13,989 nt of DNA. Source: Candidatus Bathyarchaeota archaeon. GTDB lineage: Archaea > Thermoproteota > Bathyarchaeia > TCS64. Below are positions 1 through 5,377 of this stretch, in pieces. How positions within the stretch are numbered: position 1 is the first letter of the stretch; every line of letters begins with the position of its first letter. The stretch covers positions 1-13,989 of the forward strand of contig JAUYEB010000071.1 in the NCBI GenBank assembly GCA_030691555.1. The letters are read 5' to 3'. The notes beneath the pieces are model-generated. The model was not told where the DNA came from, made no database searches, and worked only from the letters and a program-made list of their open reading frames with translations. The position numbers were made by a program, and so were the translations under genes.

Positions 1-5
1 TTTCC

Positions 6-1421
6 TCAGAACAACACCTGGAGCTCGTCCATGGCGGAGAGTATCCGCTTACCGCGCTCAGTAATCTCGTAGTACCTGCGCTTCCCCCTAACACTGGACG
101 AGATGAGCCCCCTCTCCTCAAGATCGGCTATGTGCTGATAGACCGCGCCGATCGTCATGCCCTTCCCTATCGCCTTCCAGACCTCATAGCCGTAGGTAGT
201 GCCGCCTGAGATGTGGCGGAGTATCTTCTCCTTCGTGGTCAGCATCGACCCCAGTCCTGGTGACCTTCTCCGCTTGGTGAGACTCTGTAGTATGTCGTCC
301 GTCTTCAAGCCGCTGCTCGTGATCAGGCAGGTTACACGATCTGCCCGGTCAATCACGCCTGATTTGATGAGGTGGTTTAGGCTGGCGACCGTTGCGGCGC
401 TGGCGGACTCTGCGAATATTCCCTCCAGCTTTGCGATTTCACGGCCAGCGGTCAGCATGTCCTCATCACTGACCGACGCGGCTAATCCATTAGACTCTCT
501 TATGGCCCTGAGGGCCAACTCGCCGAATATCGGCTTCGAGACCCTTATCGCCGACGCCTCCGTCTCCCCTCTCTCTATGGGCTTCAGCTCGTCTGAACCC
601 GCCGCAAAGGCTGAGACTATCGGGGAGCACCCCTCCGCTTGGACACCCACGAGCCGAGGCAGGTGTTTTACCCGCCCCATGGATTGAAGCTCTTTAAACC
701 CCTTCCAGAGGGAGCTGATAGTCACCCCGCTCCCCATGGCGACGAAGAGCCACCCCGGGTCTCCCCCCTGCTCAACCATCTCATATGAAATGGTTTTCAA
801 ACCCTCCATGGAGAGTGGGTTTAGCTCCGTTGTGGCTTGATACCAACCCATCTCCCTTTCAAGCACCTTCGCCTTCTCTATCGCCTCCTCGATTGTCTCA
901 CCCGATTCGACGATCTCCGCGTTGTAGACCATCATCTGGGCGAGCTTGCCGATGTCCATCGCCTTCGGCACTATGAGGTGGCAGGCGACATCCGCCTTCG
1001 CCGAATAGGCGGCGACCGAGGCCCCGTGGTTCCCGTTCGTGGCGCAGATGAGCGAGCCGAATCCCTTCCCCGACGCGTCGGAGACTATCAGGGAGGCTGA
1101 GCGATCCTTGAAGCTGTTCGTCGGGTTTCGGGTCTCGTCTTTCAGGGCGAGGTGCTTCAAGCCGAGTGTCTCCGCCAGCCTCTGGGCCTCCTGCAGGGGC
1201 GTTCCCCCCTCCCCGAGGCTGACCTGCCTCTTCACCGGGGGGAGGACCGGCTTGTACCTCCAGAACTTCAGCTCCCCGGTGAACTCCACCGACTTCAGGT
1301 ACTCCTCGTCCCAGACGTACTCCAGTATCCCACCGCACTTCTCACATGAGTTCCTACCCGCATCGCTTGGGAAGACGTAGCCGCACTCGGTGCAGACGAG
1401 GTTCACCCGGGGCTTCATCAC
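6..1421 (-). CDS. thrC: Threonine synthase with C-terminal PadR-like winged-helix domain
   Basis: PLP enzyme converting O-phosphohomoserine to threonine, last step of threonine synthesis, cytoplasmic. Residues 10-29 form a zinc-ribbon-like C-x2-C...C-x2-C knuckle (C10, C13, C26, C29), common in archaeal threonine synthases. The PLP lysine is K105 in NPTNSFKDR; ATNGNHGASVAAYSA (127-141) is the substrate/PLP-phosphate loop; TSSGLK near 370 closes the fold-type II core. The enzyme would normally end near residue 380. Here about 80 residues follow that read as a winged helix of PadR type: a TTYGYEVWKAI helix, TIGAVYQHIADLEERGLI recognition region, and wing GKRRYYEITERGK. Nothing in the sequence suggests a frameshift; the fusion is one continuous frame. 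The frame opens with GTG at 1421 directly followed by ATG at 1418; a GGAGGG lies about 14 nt upstream. Divergent from the SSB gene. The enzyme call is firm; what the added domain does is unknown. Confidence 0.9.
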   Translation of the reverse strand: MMKPRVNLVCTECGYVFPSDAGRNSCEKCGGILEYVWDEEYLKSVEFTGELKFWRYKPVLPPVKRQVSLGEGGTPLQEAQRLAETLGLKHLALKDETRNPTNSFKDRSASLIVSDASGKGFGSLICATNGNHGASVAAYSAKADVACHLIVPKAMDIGKLAQMMVYNAEIVESGETIEEAIEKAKVLEREMGWYQATTELNPLSMEGLKTISYEMVEQGGDPGWLFVAMGSGVTISSLWKGFKELQSMGRVKHLPRLVGVQAEGCSPIVSAFAAGSDELKPIERGETEASAIRVSKPIFGELALRAIRESNGLAASVSDEDMLTAGREIAKLEGIFAESASAATVASLNHLIKSGVIDRADRVTCLITSSGLKTDDILQSLTKRRRSPGLGSMLTTKEKILRHISGGTTYGYEVWKAIGKGMTIGAVYQHIADLEERGLISSSVRGKRRYYEITERGKRILSAMDELQVLF

Positions 1422-1440
1422 ATTGGAATGGTTCTTACCC

Positions 1441-1497
1441 TCCTTTAAGCGTTGGACCCAACTCTTTTATTGAGCCCACCCAAGGGTGAGGTGACGC
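1441..1497. promoter_or_regulatory. Divergent promoter region between thrC and the SSB gene
   Basis: Only 76 bp separate the two starts. On the minus strand an AATAAAAG (1464-1472) could be the thrC TATA box. On the plus strand CTTTAAG (1442-1448) could serve the SSB gene with transcription starting near 1473. The two would interlock. No experimental support; assignments rest on AT-rich boxes and spacing. Confidence 0.3.
1488..1494 (+). promoter_or_regulatory. Strong Shine-Dalgarno site of the SSB gene
   Basis: GAGGTGA three bases before the ATG at 1498 matches the archaeal anti-SD end of 16S rRNA closely and fixes this ATG as the start. Confidence 0.6.
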
Positions 1498-1815
1498 ATG
1501 GCATCGAACACGCCTCCCCTGGGCGGTCTTCGACCCGGGATGGAGCACCTGAATTTCACAGTCACAATATCGAAGATGTCGGGGATTCGGAAGGTGAAGA
1601 CGTACTCGGGGGTCGAGCACACGATCCTCGAAGGCGAGGTGACCGACGGCCAGACCAGCGTCTCATTCGCCGTGTGGAACGAGAAGGCCGACCTCTTTTC
1701 GGGCATCAAAGTCGGAGACAAGGTTGAGCTAGTGAACTGCTTCGTCACCTCCTTCAAGGGCGTCCTCCAGGTCAACGTGGGGAGGGATAGCGACGCGAGG
1801 AAGGTCGAGGCATAG
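1498..1815 (+). CDS. Single-OB-fold single-stranded DNA-binding protein (crenarchaeal SSB type)
   Basis: A 105-residue protein made of one OB fold. It aligns by eye with the Sulfolobus SSB: LRPGMEHLNFTV (11-22) matches its LKPNMESVNVTV, and FVTSFKGVLQVNVG (82-95) matches its WTTAFKGQVQLNAG. Aromatic residues sit at W60, F82 and F86, corresponding to the three base-stacking positions of the Sulfolobus protein (W56, W75, F79). The Sulfolobus protein has a long Gly/Arg-rich and acidic C-terminal tail; this one stops right after the OB fold, so it lacks the usual protein-interaction tail. It may therefore be a minor paralogue of the main SSB or an RNA/tRNA-binding OB protein. First gene of a two-gene unit; the HD gene starts 3 nt after its stop. 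Confidence 0.82.
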   Translation: MASNTPPLGGLRPGMEHLNFTVTISKMSGIRKVKTYSGVEHTILEGEVTDGQTSVSFAVWNEKADLFSGIKVGDKVELVNCFVTSFKGVLQVNVGRDSDARKVEA

Positions 1816-1818
1816 CCG

Positions 1819-2391
1819 ATGAGAGACGAAATCCCGCCGGGGCTTAGAGCTGAGATAGAAAAGACGTTCCCCCCATACGGCACGCACGGCTACGAACACA
1901 CCGCGCGGGTCCTCGAAACGTGCAGACACATAGATAAAATAGAGAAGGCCGACCTATCCATCCTCCTACCCGCGGCCCTCCTCCACGACATCGCCAGGGG
2001 GGACGATGACCACGCCCAGGCAGGCGCGGATAAGGCCAGATCGATCCTAACCCGATACGGATACGACGAGGAGAAGATCGAGGCGATAAGCCAGGCCATA
2101 TCGACCCACAGCTTCTCGGGGCGGAAACCCCCGAAGACCCTCGAGGCGAAGATACTGTCCGACGCCGACAAGCTCGACGCCCTCGGAGCCATCGGGATAT
2201 ACCGGACGGCGGTCTACAGCGGGGAGCACGCGAGACCCATAGAGGACTTCGTGAAACACTTCGACGAGAAGCTCCTCCGACTCGGGGGTCTCCTGTTCAC
2301 AGACGAGGCGAAGAGGATGGCGGCGGAGAGGACCGGGTACATGAAGAGGTTTCTAGAGCGGCTCGACGAGGAGCTCAGGCAAGATGCCTAG
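1819..2391 (+). CDS. HD-domain metal-dependent phosphohydrolase
   Basis: 190 residues spanned by one HD domain. Metal ligands visible: H27 in HGYEHTARV, H56-D57 in LLHDIAR, H97 in STHSF, and the conserved block SDADKLDALGAIGIYR (114-129) with D117. This pattern is that of HD phosphohydrolases acting on nucleotides or cyclic nucleotides, but the substrate cannot be told from sequence. The ATG lies 3 nt after the SSB stop (TAG CCG ATG), so the two are surely co-transcribed and probably translationally coupled, which hints at a nucleic-acid or nucleotide role. The stop overlaps the stop of the convergent ubiX in a shared CTAG. All key ligands are intact, so it should be catalytically active. Confidence 0.82.
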   Translation: MRDEIPPGLRAEIEKTFPPYGTHGYEHTARVLETCRHIDKIEKADLSILLPAALLHDIARGDDDHAQAGADKARSILTRYGYDEEKIEAISQAISTHSFSGRKPPKTLEAKILSDADKLDALGAIGIYRTAVYSGEHARPIEDFVKHFDEKLLRLGGLLFTDEAKRMAAERTGYMKRFLERLDEELRQDA

Positions 2392-2936
2392 CTCCCCCAA
2401 CGCCTGAAAAGGTCGTGCTCGATCCCGAGCTGGTCCAGAATCTTCCCGACTATGAAGTCGATCAAGTCGGACACCGTCTCGGGTTTGTGGTAGAACCCAG
2501 GCATCGCTGGGAGGACGGTTACCCCCAACCTGCTTAGCTTCGCGAGGTTTTCGAGGTGGATGGCGTGTAGGGGCGTTTCCCGCGGCACTACGATGAGGCG
2601 TCTGCCCTCCTTCATCTGGACGTCGGCTGCTCGGCTGATGAGGTCGTCGCAGTAACCCGATGCCAGCGCGCCGACTGTCTTCATGGACGCTGGCACGATG
2701 ACCATCGCGTCCACCTTGAACGATCCGCTGGCCAGGGGCGCGCCTATGTCGTCCTGTGCGAACACCTTTGAAGAAAGGGACGACCAGTCGGTCTCACCCA
2801 ACTCGTGCTCGGCCACCGTTCTGGCCGCGTCGCTAACGACTAGGAAAACCTCGACATTCTTCTCCTTCAACACCTCGAGCAGCCGTTTGCCGTAGATTAC
2901 GCCGCTTGCCCCGGTGATCGCCACGATCAGACGCAT
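2388..2936 (-). CDS. ubiX: UbiX-type flavin prenyltransferase
   Basis: Makes prenylated FMN from FMN and dimethylallyl phosphate, the cofactor of UbiD-family decarboxylases. 182 residues, normal length. Motifs in order: FMN-binding GASG (9-12), VVSDAAR (33-39), PASMKT (82-87, the PCSMKT region with Ala for Cys), RETPLHAIHLENL (119-131), AMPGFY (144-149) and SDLIDFIVGKILDQLG (156-171). In archaea without ubiquinone, a known use of prFMN is the UbiD-like decarboxylase of the archaeal mevalonate pathway, so a role in isoprenoid lipid supply is likely (inference; no ubiD lies in this window). ATG at 2936. The Sm-like gene is 76 nt upstream on the same strand; an 8-bp complementary pair (2958-2965 with 3003-3010) could fold in the leader if the two are co-transcribed. 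Confidence 0.93.
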   Translation of the reverse strand: MRLIVAITGASGVIYGKRLLEVLKEKNVEVFLVVSDAARTVAEHELGETDWSSLSSKVFAQDDIGAPLASGSFKVDAMVIVPASMKTVGALASGYCDDLISRAADVQMKEGRRLIVVPRETPLHAIHLENLAKLSRLGVTVLPAMPGFYHKPETVSDLIDFIVGKILDQLGIEHDLFRRWGS

Positions 2937-3012
2937 GTTTTAACACCAGATGGGTTAGGGTAAACTGGCTCAGAATATGGTGGAAGAAGCGAGGATTTAG
3001 GGGTTTACCCGG

Positions 3013-3303
3013 CTATGGTGTCTCGTCTTCGTCCTCGCCCTTGCCGGTCTTGCCCTTCGGGTTCGGTGGGTTGGCGGGGTCGATGCAGATGTATACGATG
3101 TTGTTGCCGCGCACGAAGACGTCGCCGTAGTTGGCGACTAGGCCGTTCTGGTCGTACTCCTTGGCGCCCTTGAGCATGATGTTCATGTAGCCGTCGACGC
3201 GGGTCATCTTCCCCCAGTACTCGCCGTGGCCCTTGAGGTTGATCGTGACGTTGCTCCCGACGCTCTTGATGAGTACGTTAAGCGGCTTCTTGCTCGGCTC
3301 CAT
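3013..3303 (-). CDS. Sm-like (LSm) RNA-binding protein with charged tail
   Basis: 96 residues. Sm1 motif at about 20-45 (VTINLKGHGEYWGKMTRVD then GYMNIMLK) and Sm2 at about 60-74 (GDVFVRGNNIVYICI), matching archaeal SmAP ring-forming proteins that bind U-rich RNA. The N-terminal helix MEPSKKPLNVLIKSV is typical. After residue 75 comes a non-conserved Pro/Gly/Lys stretch ending in an acidic run (GEDEDETP), longer than the usual SmAP1 tail. Many archaeal LSm genes sit beside ribosomal protein L37e; no such gene follows here. A strong TATA box and an inverted repeat lie upstream (3315-3357). Confidence 0.92.
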   Translation of the reverse strand: MEPSKKPLNVLIKSVGSNVTINLKGHGEYWGKMTRVDGYMNIMLKGAKEYDQNGLVANYGDVFVRGNNIVYICIDPANPPNPKGKTGKGEDEDETP

Positions 3304-3314
3304 TCGTTCTACAT

Positions 3315-3357
3315 CCCTTGGAGGTTCATAGATAGACCAAGGGGGAGGTTATAAAAA
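3315..3357 (-). promoter_or_regulatory. LSm promoter with TATA box and inverted repeat
   Basis: On the minus strand TTTTTATAA (3357-3349) is a good TATA box, placing the start of transcription near 3325-3328, some 25 nt before the ATG at 3303. CCCTTGG (3315-3321) and CCAAGGG (3337-3343) are inverted copies around the expected start point, each followed by GGAGGTT on the plus strand. One arm would be untranscribed, so an operator is more likely than an RNA hairpin. Confidence 0.45.
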
Positions 3358-3370
3358 CCTTCTGAACAAA

Positions 3371-3393
3371 CAAAAACGGGACTCGTTTTGAGT
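3371..3393 (-). terminator. Possible terminator after the methyltransferase gene
   Basis: Reading the minus strand, ACTC-AAAAC-GAGT forms a 4-bp stem followed within a few bases by a T5 run and more T-rich sequence, just before the LSm TATA box. Weak stem, but the place is right. Confidence 0.3.
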
Positions 3394-3409
3394 AAACTAG
3401 GAGTTGGAA

Positions 3410-3949
3410 CTATACATGAGCACACGCTATCCAGTCGTTTGTGCCCGCGTCCCCGACGATGTCAACCTTGCTGAATCCTTTTCCCTCCAATAACACAGCC
3501 AAATACTCTCTATCGAACGCCGCCTTCAGTGCCGTTATGAATAGGACGGCGTGAACCCTCGACGCCCTCCGCATCTCCGAGACTGCTAACCCCTTGTCGG
3601 GTAGGTTCTGAATCAGGGTGACGGCGTAAACCCCGTGGAAGACCCCCGCTCGAAATGGGAGGTGCTCGGAATCGCCCTGCATAAGATAGTGGTTAGGTTT
3701 CAGCTTCTGCCTCGCGGCGCTCAGGAGCCCCGCCGTGAGGTCTAGACCGACGCAGGGAGAGTCTACGCGTCTGAGAAACATGCCGGTGCCGCACCCGTTG
3801 TCGAGGAACAGATCATCCCCCCTCAGCAGCGTGAGCAGGACGGCGGCATCGTACTTCCTCGACTGTTCATCCTCGTATCTGAGATCGTAGAGCCCCCCGC
3901 CTAGCTCGTCATAGTTCTCTCGTACTTCACGCTTGTCGGGGGGCTTCAT
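3410..3949 (-). CDS. Class I SAM-dependent methyltransferase, substrate unknown
   Basis: 179 residues with a compact Rossmann methyltransferase core. Motif I is LFLDNGCGTGMF (47-58); acidic D70 in VGLDLT should hold the SAM ribose; GDSEHLPF (92-99) is the adenine-binding motif II region; YAVTLIQNLPDKGLAV (108-123) continues the fold. The protein ends in GDAGTNDWIACAHV, with no added recognition domain, so substrate cannot be guessed (small molecule, tRNA or protein are all open). The N-terminal ENYDELGGGLYDLRYEDEQ resembles the lead-in of many small archaeal methyltransferases. No Shine-Dalgarno precedes the ATG; an AT-rich box (GAATAAC near 3972-3979) about 26 bp upstream would fit a leaderless transcript. 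Confidence 0.85.
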   Translation of the reverse strand: MKPPDKREVRENYDELGGGLYDLRYEDEQSRKYDAAVLLTLLRGDDLFLDNGCGTGMFLRRVDSPCVGLDLTAGLLSAARQKLKPNHYLMQGDSEHLPFRAGVFHGVYAVTLIQNLPDKGLAVSEMRRASRVHAVLFITALKAAFDREYLAVLLEGKGFSKVDIVGDAGTNDWIACAHV

Positions 3950-3952
3950 CGA

Positions 3953-4160
3953 CTAGAGGGGGGAGGGCGCCGTTATTCGTTTTTCTACCCGTCGGAGTCT
4001 GGGCAGGGCGCGTATGCGGAGGAGCTTGAAAATTTGGCTCTTCTCGATGAGGTGGCGCGGAGAAAGGCGGAGCTTCACAACCACCGACCTCGACCTCAAG
4101 GTAATGTCCAGCACAATCCTATAATGATTGATTTACGATACAAACAGGTGTTGGGTACTT
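3953..4160 (+). pseudogene. Possible coding remnant upstream of the membrane protein gene
   Basis: One plus frame stays open from before 3953 to a TGA close to the membrane-protein start. Its translation looks protein-like from about 3992: SESGQGAYAEELENLALLDE, then VARRKAELHNHRPRP. Charged heptad-like spacing and GAG/GCG/CGG codon use resemble real genes here, but there is no good start codon or ribosome site and I recognise no family. It may be the tail of a broken gene left by an insertion or deletion, or chance. No other feature was seen in 3950-4127. Confidence 0.2.
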
Positions 4161-4163
4161 GAG

Positions 4164-4835
4164 ATGAATAAACTCCTGCGCCGGCTGGGGTTTTGGTCCT
4201 CAGTGACTATCGCCCTGCTTGTCGCCCTCATTGATGCAGGTATGATTTTATCAACCATCCTCTTCCCCATGACGACGATCACCAGCATGGAAGCCTACAC
4301 AATTTCCTTCAATAGTTGGCAAATGTTGCCGCTTATCCCATCGCTGCTACTTGCACCCATGTTCGTCGTAATGATGCTCTGTATTCATCACTACGCTTCC
4401 GATGACCGGAAAGTTATGAGCCAAATGGGCTATTCTTTCGCCCTAATCTGCGCCGCCGTGCTCAGCATCCATTACTACATTCAGTTGACTGTTGTGCGGC
4501 AGGGCATCCTGAACAATGAAACCGCGGGTTTATGGCAGTTTGCTGCTCCGAATCCTCATTCCTTCTTCTGGACGTTTGCTGCACTCGGGTACGGCTTCAT
4601 GGGTATTGCCCTGCTATGTGCAGCCCCAGTCTTTGCGGGAAAATCTGAACGCGCCATAAAGTGGCTATTCACAGCTAACGGCGTCATCGGGATTGGATTC
4701 CTCATTGGTAACGCGATGGGTATTTTCATCGTAAACATACTAGCCAGCTTCGTTTGGGGCATCCTATTTCCAATAGCCGCCGTACTGGTAGCTAGAATAT
4801 TCAGAAACTCAAAAGATGTGTCCAGCGAAAAATAA
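4164..4835 (+). CDS. Six-helix integral membrane protein of unknown function
   Basis: 223 residues from the ATG at 4164. Hydrophobic spans at about 12-34, 53-74, 89-110, 135-156, 165-188 and 190-212, i.e. six membrane helices; N-terminal KLLRR and C-terminal RIFRNSKDVSSEK are positively charged. Conserved-looking polar points include HHYASDDRK (75-83), QLTVVRQGILNNETAG (107-122) and AAPNPHSFFW (127-136). I do not recognise a characterised family and assign no function. The frame opens earlier at ATG 4128, but the first 12 residues (MIYDTNRCWVLE) are polar and the membrane-protein pattern MNKLLRRLGFW starts at 4164; a weak TTTACGATA box 28 bp before fits a leaderless start. Codon use differs from neighbours: more T-ending and TTG codons and almost no AGG, suggesting acquisition by transfer (inference). 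Confidence 0.75.
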   Translation: MNKLLRRLGFWSSVTIALLVALIDAGMILSTILFPMTTITSMEAYTISFNSWQMLPLIPSLLLAPMFVVMMLCIHHYASDDRKVMSQMGYSFALICAAVLSIHYYIQLTVVRQGILNNETAGLWQFAAPNPHSFFWTFAALGYGFMGIALLCAAPVFAGKSERAIKWLFTANGVIGIGFLIGNAMGIFIVNILASFVWGILFPIAAVLVARIFRNSKDVSSEK

Positions 4836-4836
4836 T

Positions 4837-4857
4837 AAAAAAAGACTCCATCGGAGT
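4837..4857 (-). terminator. Terminator-like hairpin with T-run on the minus strand
   Basis: Minus strand reads ACTCC-GAT-GGAGT-C-T7, a compact 5-bp stem followed by seven T. It lies right after the stop of the plus-strand membrane gene, for which it has the wrong polarity. No minus-strand gene is seen upstream of it, so it may end an unrecognised RNA. Confidence 0.35.
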
Positions 4858-4991
4858 GCACGCGCTACATTATCACTGAGCCCATGAGAAGAGGGATAGG
4901 CTGCGTAAATGAGGCAAACTGAATCATCTTAGAACTTCCCCAGAACTTGGTCTCCGAAGTAGATCGTTTTAGTCTAAAAGTGTTCTCATGT

Positions 4992-5161
4992 TGGACACAA
5001 AAACTATCCGACTATGAGACCCGAACCACCCTAACCCACTTTTATGGACACAAACAACATCCAGTTTCGGGGAAACAAGCCCAGAAACAGCCCCGATGAG
5101 GATCGAGGCCCGCCACAATGTTTTACGCCTTAAAAGAATGAAGTCTCAACATTATGGACAC
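4992..5161. repeat. Three dispersed copies of TGGACAC
   Basis: TGGACAC at 4992-4998, 5045-5051 and 5155-5161, the first two continuing as ACAAA(A/C). In each case an ATG lies at or just before the repeat (4988, 5044, 5154). Spacing is 53 and 110 bp. Function unknown; could be protein-binding sites or chance. Confidence 0.3.
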
Positions 5162-5202
5162 GGTTCACGGCTTCCAGTCCTACCCCCACACGACGGACCA
5201 TC

Positions 5203-5292
5203 ATCGAAATGTTCGATATTCGCCGCCAAACGACCTCAAAAAAACCGCCGATCAGAAAAATCGGTGCGAATAAGCGAAATCGCGGCGGCGAA
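5203..5292. other. Stem-rich element upstream of the ilvD promoter
   Basis: ATCGAA-ATG-TTCGAT (5203-5217) is followed at once by TTCGCCGCC (5219-5227), which is exactly complementary to GGCGGCGAA (5284-5292). Inside that pair lies CGCCGAT-7 nt-ATCGGTG (5246-5266, one G-U pair on the plus strand). It lies upstream of the ilvD TATA box, so it is not in the ilvD leader. Could be a small structured RNA or a regulatory DNA element. Confidence 0.3.
5238..5266 (-). terminator. Terminator-like hairpin with T7 on the minus strand
   Basis: Minus strand reads CACCGAT-TTTTCTG-ATCGGCG followed by G and T7. The shape is that of an intrinsic terminator, but there is no minus-strand gene upstream, only the antisense side of ilvD. 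Confidence 0.35.
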
Positions 5293-5296
5293 GGTA

Positions 5297-5315
5297 CCCC
5301 CCCTCCCCCCTACCC
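5297..5315. other. C-rich tract with G-quadruplex potential on the minus strand
   Basis: C7-T-C6-TA-C3 on the plus strand; the minus strand thus carries GGG, G6 and G7 runs with very short gaps, enough for a four-tract quadruplex. It lies about 30 bp upstream of the ilvD TATA box. Confidence 0.35.
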
Positions 5316-5343
5316 TGCACGCACGCGAAGACACACCACCCAA

Positions 5344-5377
5344 TCTATATATCCGCCAAACAAACCCTAACACCCCA
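5344..5377 (+). promoter_or_regulatory. ilvD TATA box and leaderless start
   Basis: TATATAT (5346-5352) is centred 28 bp before the ATG at 5377, the distance expected when transcription starts at the start codon itself. The bases before ATG (CCCTAACACCCC) contain no Shine-Dalgarno, which agrees with a leaderless mRNA. Confidence 0.6.

Larger units (their letters stand above)
4836..5376. other. 540-bp stretch without a recognisable protein gene
   Basis: No convincing gene on either strand. What it holds: terminator-like hairpins reading on the minus strand at 4837-4857 and 5238-5266; a 13-bp palindrome TTTTAGTCTAAAA (4967-4979); three TGGACAC copies; a 6-bp stem TCGGGG/CCCCGA (5067-5072 with 5091-5096); a hairpin ATCGAA-ATG-TTCGAT (5203-5217); a 9-bp pair enclosing another hairpin (5219-5292); a C-rich tract (5297-5315); and the ilvD TATA box. 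Two short plus frames, 29 and 39 codons (5044-5133 and 5154-5273), both begin Met-Asp-Thr but match nothing I know. Confidence 0.6.

Noticed and set aside
1421..1433. 13-mer CATTGGAATGGTT near the thrC start also present upstream of the two-winged-helix gene (minus strand near 11780)
   Set aside because: About one or two shared 13-mers are expected by chance in a window this long, and the two positions relative to promoters differ.
2951..2961. Telomere-like ACCCTAACCCA (minus strand) repeated at 5028-5038 and partly at 5363-5374
   Set aside because: Isolated copies rather than arrays, at different distances from starts; too short to claim a shared element.
2958..3010. GGGTAAAC/GTTTACCC pair in the ubiX leader as a riboswitch
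   Set aside because: An 8-bp pair with a 37-nt gap is expected several times by chance, and no known riboswitch core was seen.
4556..4861. Minus-strand open frame of 101 codons antisense to the membrane protein
   Set aside because: The plus-strand frame shows clear helix periodicity; the antisense translation has only the hydrophobicity mirrored from it.
5203..5227. Possible tRNA T-arm (GTTCGAT) in the gene-free stretch
   Set aside because: No acceptor stem, D arm or anticodon arm can be placed around it on either strand.
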